A DNA stretch of 64,000 bases from Magnetospirillum sp. SS-4 (GTDB lineage: Bacteria; Pseudomonadota; Alphaproteobacteria; Rhodospirillales; Magnetospirillaceae). The number at the start of each line of letters is the position of its first letter. Position 1 is the first letter of the stretch. The notes beneath the pieces are model-generated. The model did not search any database, was not told the origin of the DNA, and saw nothing but the letters and a program-made list of their open reading frames with translations. The stretch spans positions 1 through 64,000 of the forward strand of contig NZ_CACVCH010000013.1 in assembly GCF_902729425.1 (NCBI RefSeq), read 5' to 3'. A program made the position numbers and the translations under genes. Of the stretch, positions 13,748 through 22,283 are shown in pieces.

Positions 13748-16513
13748 GTGAACGCCGTCGAGATCGAAGAAGCCATCTCCGCGCTGGCTGAACAGCCTTT
13801 CGACCCTGCGGAATTTCCCTTCGCCTTCTTGGAAGCGTTCGGCAACAAGGACGCGACGCTGAAGCGTCTGCGCACCGGCGCGACCAATGGGTCCGACGTG
13901 GAAGGCGGCATTTGCCAGCGCAGCAACATTCATCTTGCCACCTGCGCGGCCGGAACCGTGTCGGCGACCCTGACCAAGCTGAAGGACAGCCCGGCCACCG
14001 CCAAGAACAAGGTGAAATTCATCCTCGCCACCGATGGCGATGAATTTCAGGCCGAAGACATGGCCTCGGGCGAGGTGGTGGCCTGCACCTATGCCGACTT
14101 CCCCAATCATTTCGGCTTTTTCCTGCCGCTGGCCGGGATCACCACGGTCAAGCAAATCCGGGAAAACGCCTTCGACATCCGGGCGACCAGTCGCCTGAAC
14201 CGGCTGTATGTGGAACTGCTGAAGGACAATCCCGATTGGGCGGCGGCGGATCGGCGCAGCGACATGAACCATTTCATGGCCCGCCTGATTTTCTGCTTCT
14301 TCGCCGAGGACACCGACATCTTCAACGGGTCCGGCCTGTTCACTGCCACCGTCGATCAAATGAGCGCCAAGGACAGCAGCAACACCCACGAGGTTATCAG
14401 CTCTATCTTCCGCGCCATGAACACCAAGTTCTCAACGCCGGAACGTGCCGAACTGCCGCGTTGGGCGGGTGTGTTCCCCTATGTCAATGGCGGCCTGTTT
14501 TCCGGCAGCACCGATGTGCCGCGCTTCAGCAAGATTGCCCGGTCCTACCTTTTGACCATCGGCAATCTGGATTGGCGGCAGATCAACCCGGATATTTTCG
14601 GGTCCATGATCCAGGCCGTGGCCGATGACGAGGAACGTGGTGCGTTGGGAATGCACTACACCAGCGTCCCCAACATCCTGAAGGTGCTGAACCCGCTATT
14701 CCTGGATGATTTGCGGGCAAAGCTGGAAGAGGCGGGCGACAATCCGCGTTCACTGCTGAACCTGCGCAAGCGGTTGTCAAAAATCCGTGTCTTCGATCCG
14801 GCCTGTGGGTCCGGCAATTTCCTGGTCATCGCCTATAAGCAGATGCGAGCCATCGAGGCTGAAATCAACATTCGCCGGAGCGAAGCTGATCGCAGCAGCG
14901 AAATCCCCCTGACCAATTTTCGCGGCATTGAATTGCGGGAATTTCCGGCGGAAATCGCCCGCCTTGCCCTGATCATCGCCGAATTCCAGTGCGATATTCT
15001 GTATCGCGGTCAGAAACTGGCCTTGGCCGAATTTCTGCCCCTGGATTCCCAAAACTGGATTACCTGCGGCAATGCGCTGCGGTTAGATTGGTTAAGCATC
15101 TGCCCCCCGACCGGAACCGGGGTAAAGCTGCATGCTGAAGATTTGTTCCATACTCCGCTCGATCAGGCACAAATCGATTTCGAGAATGAAGGTGGGGAGA
15201 CGTACATTTGCGGAAACCCTCCATACCAAGGAAGTCGAGAGCAGGCCAAAAGTCAAAAGGAAGATATGGACATCATCTTCTCGCCATACTTGAAAACATA
15301 TAAAGATCTTGATTATGTCGCAAGCTGGCTTGTGAGAGCCTCAGAGTACTCACGCACTACAATGTCATGCTCTGCCTTCGTCGCGACTAATTCAATTTGC
15401 CAGGGCGAGCAGGTAGCGATGCTCTGGCCAATTTTACACTCCTTGGGGCAGAGCATATTTTTTGCCCATACATCGTTCAAATGGCAGAATAGTGCCACCG
15501 AAAATGCCGGCGTCACCTGTGTAATAGTTGGAATATCTCCAAACAAAATGCCTAGAGCAGTGCTTTATGAAAATCACGTAAGCCGCACAGCTCAAGTTAT
15601 TGGTCCATATCTGATACCAAACAGCACTATAATAGTTCAAAAATTAGGAATAAGTGCATTTGGACTGCCGGAGATGGTGTCTGGAAACAAGGCAACGGAT
15701 GGGGGCCATCTTATATTTTCGCGCGAAGAGGTTGATGAAATAGTCTCAGAATACCCAGATGGTCGTAATTTTTTTCGCCGCCTAGAGGGCGCGAAGGAAT
15801 TTATACAGGGAACAATGAGGTGGTGCCTTTGGCTAGATGATAAGCAGCTCAGTGACGCAATTTTAATTGATGCAATACGGAGACGCTTGGAACTTGTTCG
15901 TTTTGTGCGGGAAGAAAGCAGGGGTAAGCAAGCAAACGATGCTGCAAAATTCCCTCATCGTTTTGTTTATGCTCCACACCAGAAGGGGCGCAGCATTCTC
16001 ATACCATTTGTCTCATCTGAGCGCAGGAATTATATAACCTGCGGCCTATTTGATGACCATACGATCATAGTTGCGCCAAATCAGGTGGTTTATGACGCCC
16101 CTATATGGGGACTATCCCTAATCTCATCAAAGCTGCATCTAGTATGGATTACTACCATATGCGGTAAATTGGAGACTCGCATCCGATATTCCAACACTCT
16201 TGGATGGAACACATTCCCCGTTCCCTTGTTGACCGAGAAGAACAAAGCCGATCTAACTCGTTGCGCCGAAGACATCTTGCTGGCACGGGAATCGCATTTT
16301 CCGGCCACCATTGCCGACCTCTATGACCCGGATGCCATGCCTGACAATCTGCGGGCATCCCATGATCGCAATGACGAGGTGTTGGAACGCATCTATATCG
16401 GTCGCCGCTTCAAGAACGACACGGAACGGCTGGAAAAGCTGTTCGAGATGTATGGCCAGATGATTGCCGCTGAAGGTGGCGGCAAGAAGACGAAAGCCAA
16501 AAAGGGGGCCTGA
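13748..16513 (+). CDS. class I SAM-dependent DNA methyltransferase of a restriction/defence module
   Basis: A 921-aa protein starting GTG AAC GCC (VNAVEIEEA) behind GGGAG. The N-terminal helical region ends in DMNHFMARLIFCFFAEDTDIF, typical of MmeI/YeeA-like enzymes. Motif I is VFDPACGSGNF (near residue 347) and motif IV NPPY (near 489), the adenine-N6/cytosine-N4 signature. The C-terminal third is the target-recognition part. No PD-(D/E)XK nuclease is evident at the N terminus, so cleavage may come from a partner. DNA from about 15.1 to 16.2 kb is clearly AT-richer than both ends, which suggests exchange of the recognition domain. It heads an operon with a helicase and a GIY-YIG-type protein. 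Confidence 0.9.
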   Translation: MNAVEIEEAISALAEQPFDPAEFPFAFLEAFGNKDATLKRLRTGATNGSDVEGGICQRSNIHLATCAAGTVSATLTKLKDSPATAKNKVKFILATDGDEFQAEDMASGEVVACTYADFPNHFGFFLPLAGITTVKQIRENAFDIRATSRLNRLYVELLKDNPDWAAADRRSDMNHFMARLIFCFFAEDTDIFNGSGLFTATVDQMSAKDSSNTHEVISSIFRAMNTKFSTPERAELPRWAGVFPYVNGGLFSGSTDVPRFSKIARSYLLTIGNLDWRQINPDIFGSMIQAVADDEERGALGMHYTSVPNILKVLNPLFLDDLRAKLEEAGDNPRSLLNLRKRLSKIRVFDPACGSGNFLVIAYKQMRAIEAEINIRRSEADRSSEIPLTNFRGIELREFPAEIARLALIIAEFQCDILYRGQKLALAEFLPLDSQNWITCGNALRLDWLSICPPTGTGVKLHAEDLFHTPLDQAQIDFENEGGETYICGNPPYQGSREQAKSQKEDMDIIFSPYLKTYKDLDYVASWLVRASEYSRTTMSCSAFVATNSICQGEQVAMLWPILHSLGQSIFFAHTSFKWQNSATENAGVTCVIVGISPNKMPRAVLYENHVSRTAQVIGPYLIPNSTIIVQKLGISAFGLPEMVSGNKATDGGHLIFSREEVDEIVSEYPDGRNFFRRLEGAKEFIQGTMRWCLWLDDKQLSDAILIDAIRRRLELVRFVREESRGKQANDAAKFPHRFVYAPHQKGRSILIPFVSSERRNYITCGLFDDHTIIVAPNQVVYDAPIWGLSLISSKLHLVWITTICGKLETRIRYSNTLGWNTFPVPLLTEKNKADLTRCAEDILLARESHFPATIADLYDPDAMPDNLRASHDRNDEVLERIYIGRRFKNDTERLEKLFEMYGQMIAAEGGGKKTKAKKGA

Positions 16514-16518
16514 GACAT

Positions 16519-18570
16519 ATGAGTGCCGCACAATCCATCCCTTCGGTTTCCGTCACCTATGCCCAGACCGGCAAGTCGGCCAAGGCCAATGAGTTGGGCA
16601 TGCGTCCCATGCAGGAACGGGTCTATGAGAAGCGGGGCGAGCAATATCTGCTGATCAAATCGCCGCCCGCGTCGGGCAAAAGCCGGGCGCTGATGTTCGT
16701 CGCCCTGGACAAACTGCAAAAGCAGGGCCTATCGCAGGCCATCATCGTCGTGCCGGAACGCTCCATCGGGTCCAGCTTCAACGACGAACCGCTCTCCAAG
16801 TTCGGCTTTTGGGCCGATTGGGTGGTCACGCCTAAATGGAATTTGTGCAATGCCCCCGGCGATGACGGCGGCAAGGTCAATTCGGTCAAGGCGTTTCTGG
16901 ACAGCGACGACAAGGTGCTGGTCTGCACCCATGCATCCTTCCGCTTTGCCGTTGATCGCTTTGGGATTGAGGTTTTCGACAACCGGCTGATCGCCGTGGA
17001 TGAATTCCACCATGTCAGCGCTAGTCAGGACAATAAGCTGGGCGCACATCTGGGCCAGTTCATCGCCCGCGACAAGGTGCATCTGGTCGCCATGACCGGA
17101 TCGTATTTCCGGGGTGACGCTATTCCGGTCCTGGCCCCGCAGGACGAGGCCAAGTTCGAGACGGTGACCTATACCTATTACGAGCAGCTAAACGGGTACG
17201 AATATCTGAAGGCCCTGGATATTGGCTATTTCTTCTATACCGATGCGTATACCGACCACATCATGCGTGTGCTGGACCCGATGGAAAAAACCATCGTCCA
17301 CATCCCCAACGTCAATTCACGGGAAAGCCTGAAGGACAAAATCCGCGAGGTGGAACACATCCTGAGCGGCCTGGGGGATTGGCAGGGCAGCGACCCGGTG
17401 ACCGGCTTCCAATTGATTGCCACGCCGGATGGCCGGAAGCTGAAGGTGGCCGACCTGGTTGATGATGACGCTGTAAGGCGCGAGCGTGTGATTACCGCCC
17501 TGAAAGACCCCGCGCACAAGAATGACCGCGATCATGTGGACATCATCATCGCACTTGGGATGGCGAAGGAAGGCTTTGACTGGATTTGGTGCGAACACGC
17601 CCTGACCGTGGGCTATCGCTCCAGCCTGACAGAGATTGTTCAGATCATTGGCCGTGCCACCCGTGATGCGAAGGGCAAGACCCGCGCCCGGTTCACCAAC
17701 CTGATCGCCCAACCTGACGCATCCGACGAAGCTGTAAACGAAGCCATAAACGACACCCTGAAAGCCATCGCAGCCAGCCTGTTGATGGAACAGGTGCTTG
17801 CTCCCCGGTTCAACTTCGTTCCCAAGACCACCCAAAGCGGCCCACAGGAAGGCTTTGATTACGGCGAGGCCGGGTATGACCCTAATCGCTGCAATGTGGG
17901 ATTCAACGAGGAAACCGCGCAGTTCCAGATCGAGATCAAGGGATTGGTGGAGCCGAAAAGCAAGGAAGCCACTCGCATCTGCAAGGAAGACCTGAACGAG
18001 GTGATCACCGCCTTTGTTCAGGACAAGACCACGTTGGAGCGCGGCCTGTTTGACCCGGAACTGGTCCCGGAGGAACTGACTAATGTGCGCATGGGCAAGA
18101 TCATCAAGGACCGCTATCCCGAACTGGATGCGGAAGATCAGGAAGCTGTGCGCCAACATGCCGTCGCGGCCCTGAACCTGACCCAGCAGGCCAAGGCCAT
18201 TGCCTTGAACAGCGATGACGGCATGGCAAAAGGCAACACGGCCCTGATCGACGGCGTGCGCCAATACGCCATGGATGTGCGTGAACTGGACATCGACCTG
18301 ATTGATCGGATCAATCCGTTTGGCGAGGCTTATGCCATCATGGCCAAGACCATGAGCGAGGAAAGCCTGAAGCAGGTCCAAGCTGTCATCAATGCCAAGC
18401 GGGTGAACTTGACGCTGGAAGAGGCCCGCGAACTGGCCCAACGTGCCCTGAAATTCAAACAGGAACGTGGCCGGTTGCCGTCCATTACCTCGGCGGATGC
18501 GTGGGAAAGACGTATGGCCGAGGGAGTTGCGTTCCTTCAGCGCAAGGCTGCCGAGGCCAAGAATGGTTGA
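16519..18570 (+). CDS. SF2 DEAD/DEAH-type helicase of the defence operon
   Basis: A 683-aa protein starting 5 nt after the methyltransferase stop. Visible motifs: Walker A SPPASGKS (residues 48-55), motif II DEFHH (161-165, a DEAH variant), motif III MTGSY (192-196), and motif VI QIIGRATRD in the second RecA domain. The C-terminal ~250 residues are helical. Such helicases translocate DNA for restriction nucleases. The last codons overlap the next gene (ATGGTTGA), a sign of translational coupling. Confidence 0.9.
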   Translation: MSAAQSIPSVSVTYAQTGKSAKANELGMRPMQERVYEKRGEQYLLIKSPPASGKSRALMFVALDKLQKQGLSQAIIVVPERSIGSSFNDEPLSKFGFWADWVVTPKWNLCNAPGDDGGKVNSVKAFLDSDDKVLVCTHASFRFAVDRFGIEVFDNRLIAVDEFHHVSASQDNKLGAHLGQFIARDKVHLVAMTGSYFRGDAIPVLAPQDEAKFETVTYTYYEQLNGYEYLKALDIGYFFYTDAYTDHIMRVLDPMEKTIVHIPNVNSRESLKDKIREVEHILSGLGDWQGSDPVTGFQLIATPDGRKLKVADLVDDDAVRRERVITALKDPAHKNDRDHVDIIIALGMAKEGFDWIWCEHALTVGYRSSLTEIVQIIGRATRDAKGKTRARFTNLIAQPDASDEAVNEAINDTLKAIAASLLMEQVLAPRFNFVPKTTQSGPQEGFDYGEAGYDPNRCNVGFNEETAQFQIEIKGLVEPKSKEATRICKEDLNEVITAFVQDKTTLERGLFDPELVPEELTNVRMGKIIKDRYPELDAEDQEAVRQHAVAALNLTQQAKAIALNSDDGMAKGNTALIDGVRQYAMDVRELDIDLIDRINPFGEAYAIMAKTMSEESLKQVQAVINAKRVNLTLEEARELAQRALKFKQERGRLPSITSADAWERRMAEGVAFLQRKAAEAKNG

Positions 18571-19774
18571 TCAGTCCGATCTTGAACTTCTTGAGGCCCT
18601 TGGGGTTGATGTGGAGCCGGAGCGCAAGGGTTCGCGCACGGCCCGCGAAGAACGCATCATTGCGGGCTTCGAGGAAATCCAACGCTTCTATGACCAACAT
18701 GGTCGAGCGCCCCGTCATGGCGGAGATCGCGATATTTTCGAGCGCCTTTATGCCGTGCGTCTGGACCGCTTGCGTGAACTGGAAGATTGCCGGGCCTTGC
18801 TGTTGCCGATGGACCGGCAGGGCTTGCTGAGCGGTAATGGCGCTGCCGATGCAGCGGCGGGCGAAAGCTTGGATGACGATGCTTTGTTGGCCGCGCTTGG
18901 TGTTGAGGCCGGTGGCGACGACGATCTGAGCAATCTGCGTCATGTCCGCTCGGTGGCCGAAAAGCGCGCCGCCGAAGAAATCGCCAACCGCACCAAATGC
19001 GAGGATTTCGACAAGTTCAAGCCGCTGTTTGCTCAGGTACAAAAGGAACTGGATGCGGGCATTCGGCAGACTCGTCCATTGAAGATTGGGGGCGAGGTTC
19101 GGCTTGAGGAAATCGCGCTTGCCGCATACTTCATCGTCGGCGGCCAGAAGGCCTACATCGCCGAAATGGGCGAGGAATTCGTCACAGAATACGACCGGCG
19201 TGATCGGCGATTGCGCGTCATCTACGACAATGGGACCGAGGCGGAAGTTCTATCGCGCTCCTTTCAGCGGGCGTTGCATCGAGATGACGCAGCCCGCAGG
19301 ATCACCGATCCATCAGCAGGCCCCTTGTTCGATAACGTTAAGACCGAAGGCGACACCGAAAGCGGGACGATCTATGTCCTGCGCAGCAAGTCGGACCATC
19401 CCGTGGTCGTGTCACATCGGGAAGTGCTTCACAAGATCGGTGTGACCGGCGGCAGCGTCGAGCAGCGCATCGCCAATGCCAAGTTTGACCCCACCTATCT
19501 GATGGCCGAGGTCGAGGTGGTTGCCACCTACAAGCTCTGCAACATCAATCGGTCCAAGCTGGAACACTTGATCCATCGGTTCTTTGAACCGGCCCGGCTA
19601 AAAATCGAGATCACGGATCGTTTCGGCCACCCGGTTTCACCCAAGGAATGGTTTCTGGTCCCCCGCTTTGCCATTGATGAGGCGGTGGACCGGATACGGG
19701 ACGGTACGATTGCCAACTTCACCTATGATCCCGGCAGCGCCAAGCTGGTGGTCCCAGCAAGCGGCAAGAATTAA
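18563..19774 (+). CDS. GIY-YIG/T5orf172-type nuclease-like protein of the defence operon
   Basis: A 403-aa protein starting MVDQSDLELLEALG and overlapping the helicase by 8 nt. The N-terminal half is helical and acidic. The C-terminal ~110 residues (from about 268) have IYVLRS, then KIGVTGGSVEQRIANAK, then a conserved Glu in SKLEHLIHRFF and PKEWF, the pattern of T5orf172/Mug113 GIY-YIG domains. It is the likely nuclease of the trio. A longer frame beginning upstream inside the helicase gene is rejected because the start overlaps properly at 18563. Confidence 0.85.
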   Translation: MVDQSDLELLEALGVDVEPERKGSRTAREERIIAGFEEIQRFYDQHGRAPRHGGDRDIFERLYAVRLDRLRELEDCRALLLPMDRQGLLSGNGAADAAAGESLDDDALLAALGVEAGGDDDLSNLRHVRSVAEKRAAEEIANRTKCEDFDKFKPLFAQVQKELDAGIRQTRPLKIGGEVRLEEIALAAYFIVGGQKAYIAEMGEEFVTEYDRRDRRLRVIYDNGTEAEVLSRSFQRALHRDDAARRITDPSAGPLFDNVKTEGDTESGTIYVLRSKSDHPVVVSHREVLHKIGVTGGSVEQRIANAKFDPTYLMAEVEVVATYKLCNINRSKLEHLIHRFFEPARLKIEITDRFGHPVSPKEWFLVPRFAIDEAVDRIRDGTIANFTYDPGSAKLVVPASGKN

Positions 19775-19835
19775 AGGTAGTGATTGTTCAAAACGTTAAT
19801 CGTGGCAGTTCTGTTTTTTTACAAGGCTGCATAGC

Positions 19836-19899
19836 ACGCAGGCAGTGCTACATCGAGGTCAACGACCAGATGATGCGCGTTGAGGTCGAGGGGCTTTTA
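19836..19899 (+). pseudogene. remnant of a minimal tyrosine recombinase (C terminus)
   Basis: The translated stretch CYIEVNDQMMRVEVEGLL matches the end of the 188-aa recombinase (RYIEVNDQMMRAAVEGL), including the active-site Tyr. Everything upstream is missing. It marks a former recombinase copy at the right end of the defence cargo. Confidence 0.8.
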
Positions 19900-20020
19900 C
19901 GACAAGAAACTGGCTTAGGTGCTGTTGGATGGCACCTAAAATCACCTTGCCATCTCCCATCTACAGGAAGAATCTGAGGCGAACTCTTCATAAAGGCAAT
20001 CATCTCTTTGGAGGACAAAT

Positions 20021-20473
20021 ATGCCAACGCCGAAGCTTGATCAAAAATGTCGTTGGGTCATTTTCCCTGGCATGAAGAATAAGAAGAAACTTACTGAGTT
20101 TATGGATCAACCTACGAACAGGTCTTTTGCCAAGATCAGTTTGGCAATATTAGCAAAAAGTGGAAATGACGGAGTTCCTGTCGGAGCGCTCGGTTTTCTA
20201 GATGAGGACGCAACGGCATTCGTTTCGCATTTGGGACTGCCTCAAGAGCCTTGGGTTTCAGAAAATTTACATACAGAAGAAGAAATCAGGGCTTTGCTTG
20301 AAGATGTAAGCATGGAACTCTCTCATCAGAAATTTGCAAGGGGCCTAAAAGCTTTTTATAAGAAAAATGATCTAAATAAAGGCGATGAAGAGGTGAAGGA
20401 TGGTGTTGAGTTCTGCTCTGATATAGGAGACAAAGCAGACAACTCCCTATTCGTACTTCAAGCTAAAATTTAG
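20021..20473 (+). CDS. hypothetical protein at right end of defence cargo
   Basis: A 150-aa protein starting MPTPKLDQKCRWVIF behind a strong TTTGGAGGACAAAT. AT-rich compared with the defence operon, rich in Lys, Glu and Asp, with no recognised motif. It has its own ribosome-binding site and is 246 nt from the GIY-YIG gene, past the recombinase remnant. It could belong to the defence cargo or be an independent cassette. Confidence 0.6.
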   Translation: MPTPKLDQKCRWVIFPGMKNKKKLTEFMDQPTNRSFAKISLAILAKSGNDGVPVGALGFLDEDATAFVSHLGLPQEPWVSENLHTEEEIRALLEDVSMELSHQKFARGLKAFYKKNDLNKGDEEVKDGVEFCSDIGDKADNSLFVLQAKI

Positions 20474-20495
20474 GATGTTGTAAGGTGGCGGCGCG

Positions 20496-20795
20496 CTACA
20501 CGATAGCCACCTTCTCCATCAGCAGTCCAGCTTCCACGCCAGCAGCCATGACGGCGTCGCCCATTGGCCCGCGCACCTCCTCAGGCAGTGTCACGGCAGA
20601 ACGCCATGAACCATCGGGCGCTCGGTAATTGGGAAGGGTGATTTCCGTTTTGCTGCCATCGGCACGGACCTGAACTCCGTGCAGGATAATCGCCACGCCA
20701 TCAATGAGTAGTTCAACGTCGGCGAGCGCCAGCAAGCGGCCAGCATGAACGGGCGTGATGTTCAAAACGGTGATGGTGGCCGTGCTGGTTTCCAT
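20496..20795 (-). CDS. SpoVG-like small protein (island 2 copy)
   Basis: 99 aa, about 80% identical to the copies in islands 1 and 3, with the LHGVQV, ITLPNYRAPDGSW and GDAVMAAG segments intact. The 3' end reads ATC GTG TAG instead of GTC GTG TAA, so the palindrome that closes the gene in islands 1 and 3 has decayed here. It is separated from the AAA+ gene by an extra gene between two palindromes. Confidence 0.7.
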   Translation of the reverse strand: METSTATITVLNITPVHAGRLLALADVELLIDGVAIILHGVQVRADGSKTEITLPNYRAPDGSWRSAVTLPEEVRGPMGDAVMAAGVEAGLLMEKVAIV

Positions 20796-20832
20796 CGGGG
20801 CAGCATACCACGGAGGGCGTGCTGCGATAACT

Positions 20833-20849
20833 TGTCGGGATTCCCGACA
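20833..20849. repeat. 17-bp palindrome, right border of defence cargo and left border of 166-aa cassette
   Basis: TGTCGGGATTCCCGACA inside a 21-bp dyad. Identical to 12156-12172 and 21539-21555. About 70 bp around it recur in decayed form at 25081-25155. Confidence 0.9.
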
Positions 20850-20962
20850 AGTTGGCCGAGGCCAGAAGCACGAACGCCCCCAAGGGGTGAGCCTGGGGGC
20901 ATTTGCGAAACAAGTGATGAACGGCAGCAGCTTTTTGGCTGAGCCGAGCTATAATATAGGCG

Positions 20963-21463
20963 CTATGCGGTAAGATTTGCGTGCGCAGACCTCTCTATTG
21001 AACGCAAGTGAGCCAATGATAGCGCCATAGAGTTGACAATTGACGCATGATCTTGCGGCATAAGCTTAATTGTATTGCTACATACAGGTATTGAAACATA
21101 TCTTTTCGAGGTGCGAGATAAATTATTAATTGCATTTATCGTGCGGTCAAGCGCAATAGCGTCCTGCTTGGCAGTCAAGTACGCATTTATTAACGGCTTT
21201 AATTGCGTAAAAGTACAAGGCGAACCTTTGTTAAGTATAATTTTTTGCAACGCCGCGTTGTTTAGCGAAATCTTATACGCAAAAGCTTCGCTCTCGCTGA
21301 CAAAGCCCATTACAACAGATGAGAATCCTAAACGCGGTATTTCTAGAGTTTTGTAATAAGTTTGGCACCACGCAAACGGCTGTAAATCACTGTTGATAGA
21401 GTCGATGGCGCTGCTAATGCTATTGAATTCGGTTAAAAAGTAATAGCGATTTTGTGTTGGCAT
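20963..21463 (-). CDS. hypothetical protein, single-gene cassette
   Basis: A 166-aa protein starting MPTQNRYYFLTEFNS behind TAGGAGGTC. Mostly helical with many Asn, Ser and Leu residues; distinctly AT-rich. Not recognised. It exists only in island 2, between the SpoVG-like and AAA+ genes, which are adjacent in islands 1 and 3, and identical palindromes lie on both sides. GC-rich hairpins near 20870-20903 and 21501-21530 may act as terminators. Confidence 0.7.
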   Translation of the reverse strand: MPTQNRYYFLTEFNSISSAIDSINSDLQPFAWCQTYYKTLEIPRLGFSSVVMGFVSESEAFAYKISLNNAALQKIILNKGSPCTFTQLKPLINAYLTAKQDAIALDRTINAINNLSRTSKRYVSIPVCSNTIKLMPQDHASIVNSMALSLAHLRSIERSAHANLTA

Positions 21464-21538
21464 TTTGACCTCCTATTTGTTTCTGGAAATTTCTTGTTTA
21501 ATGCTCCCCAGGCTTTGGGCCTGGGGGCATTAACAATG

Positions 21539-21555
21539 TGTCGGGATTCCCGACA
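21539..21555. repeat. 17-bp palindrome, right border of 166-aa cassette
   Basis: TGTCGGGATTCCCGACA, 6 nt from the AAA+ stop codon. Confidence 0.9.
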
Positions 21556-21561
21556 AGTTAA

Positions 21562-22221
21562 CTACGCGGCGATTTGCTGCTGCGTTTTACGAATGCCGAG
21601 GACGACCTTTTCAAGGGCGCGCAGCAGCTGGCGGATGCTGCTGCTGTGCTGCTTGACCAGATCGACAACGACGTCGTGAGGCACTGCGACGTTTTCAGCA
21701 CGCAGGACGCGTTCGGCCAGCGGCAGATAGGTCATGACGGAGCCATTGCTGAAATCAAAAGGATCGCAGCGGTCAAAAAGGCCGTGGTCAAATTTTGAAA
21801 CGTCGTTGCTGGTCAAGATGACCATCAAGGATTCGGCGTTCTTCTCCAACGCGCCGCGCAGCACCGTTTTGGCCTCGGTGGACATCGTGTCCGCCTCGTC
21901 CAAAATCAGAAACAGCCTGTCACTATTAGGGGTAAACGCCGTGCCAATCATAAAGCTGTTGGCAAGATCGCGAATCTTATCAACGCTGGCATCCTTTGCT
22001 GCACTGATGAACAGAATGTCGTTCGGGTCAATGCCAGGGACAATTGCTTCGGGCAACATCTTGGCGATGGTCGTTTTGCCGCAACCATGCGGGCCATACA
22101 TGAGGATATGCGCAAACGAACGGCCATCTACGTAATCCCCAAATTTTTCGGCAATAGCGGTACTTGGAAATACCAATTCGTCAAAGGTCTTAGGGGCGTG
22201 CTTTTTGAAAAAAATACTCAT
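21562..22221 (-). CDS. clamp-loader-like AAA+ ATPase (island 2 copy)
   Basis: A 219-aa AAA+ protein. It begins KKHAPKTFDELV, like the 'KYRPKTLDDVVG' start of clamp-loader small subunits. Walker A is GPHGCGKT (43-50), Walker B LFLILDEA (103-110), sensor-1 ILTSND, and FDRC stands where clamp loaders have SRC. It lacks the long low-complexity tail of the island 1 and 3 proteins. The start MSIFFKK follows AGGAGAAA. It is in an operon with the partner gene 62 nt upstream. Confidence 0.88.
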   Translation of the reverse strand: MSIFFKKHAPKTFDELVFPSTAIAEKFGDYVDGRSFAHILMYGPHGCGKTTIAKMLPEAIVPGIDPNDILFISAAKDASVDKIRDLANSFMIGTAFTPNSDRLFLILDEADTMSTEAKTVLRGALEKNAESLMVILTSNDVSKFDHGLFDRCDPFDFSNGSVMTYLPLAERVLRAENVAVPHDVVVDLVKQHSSSIRQLLRALEKVVLGIRKTQQQIAA

Positions 22222-22283
22222 CGTTTTTCTCCTTTTCTGATGAGGAAAGGCGGGGAAGCAACGCGCTCCCCCGAGCCTTCTGG

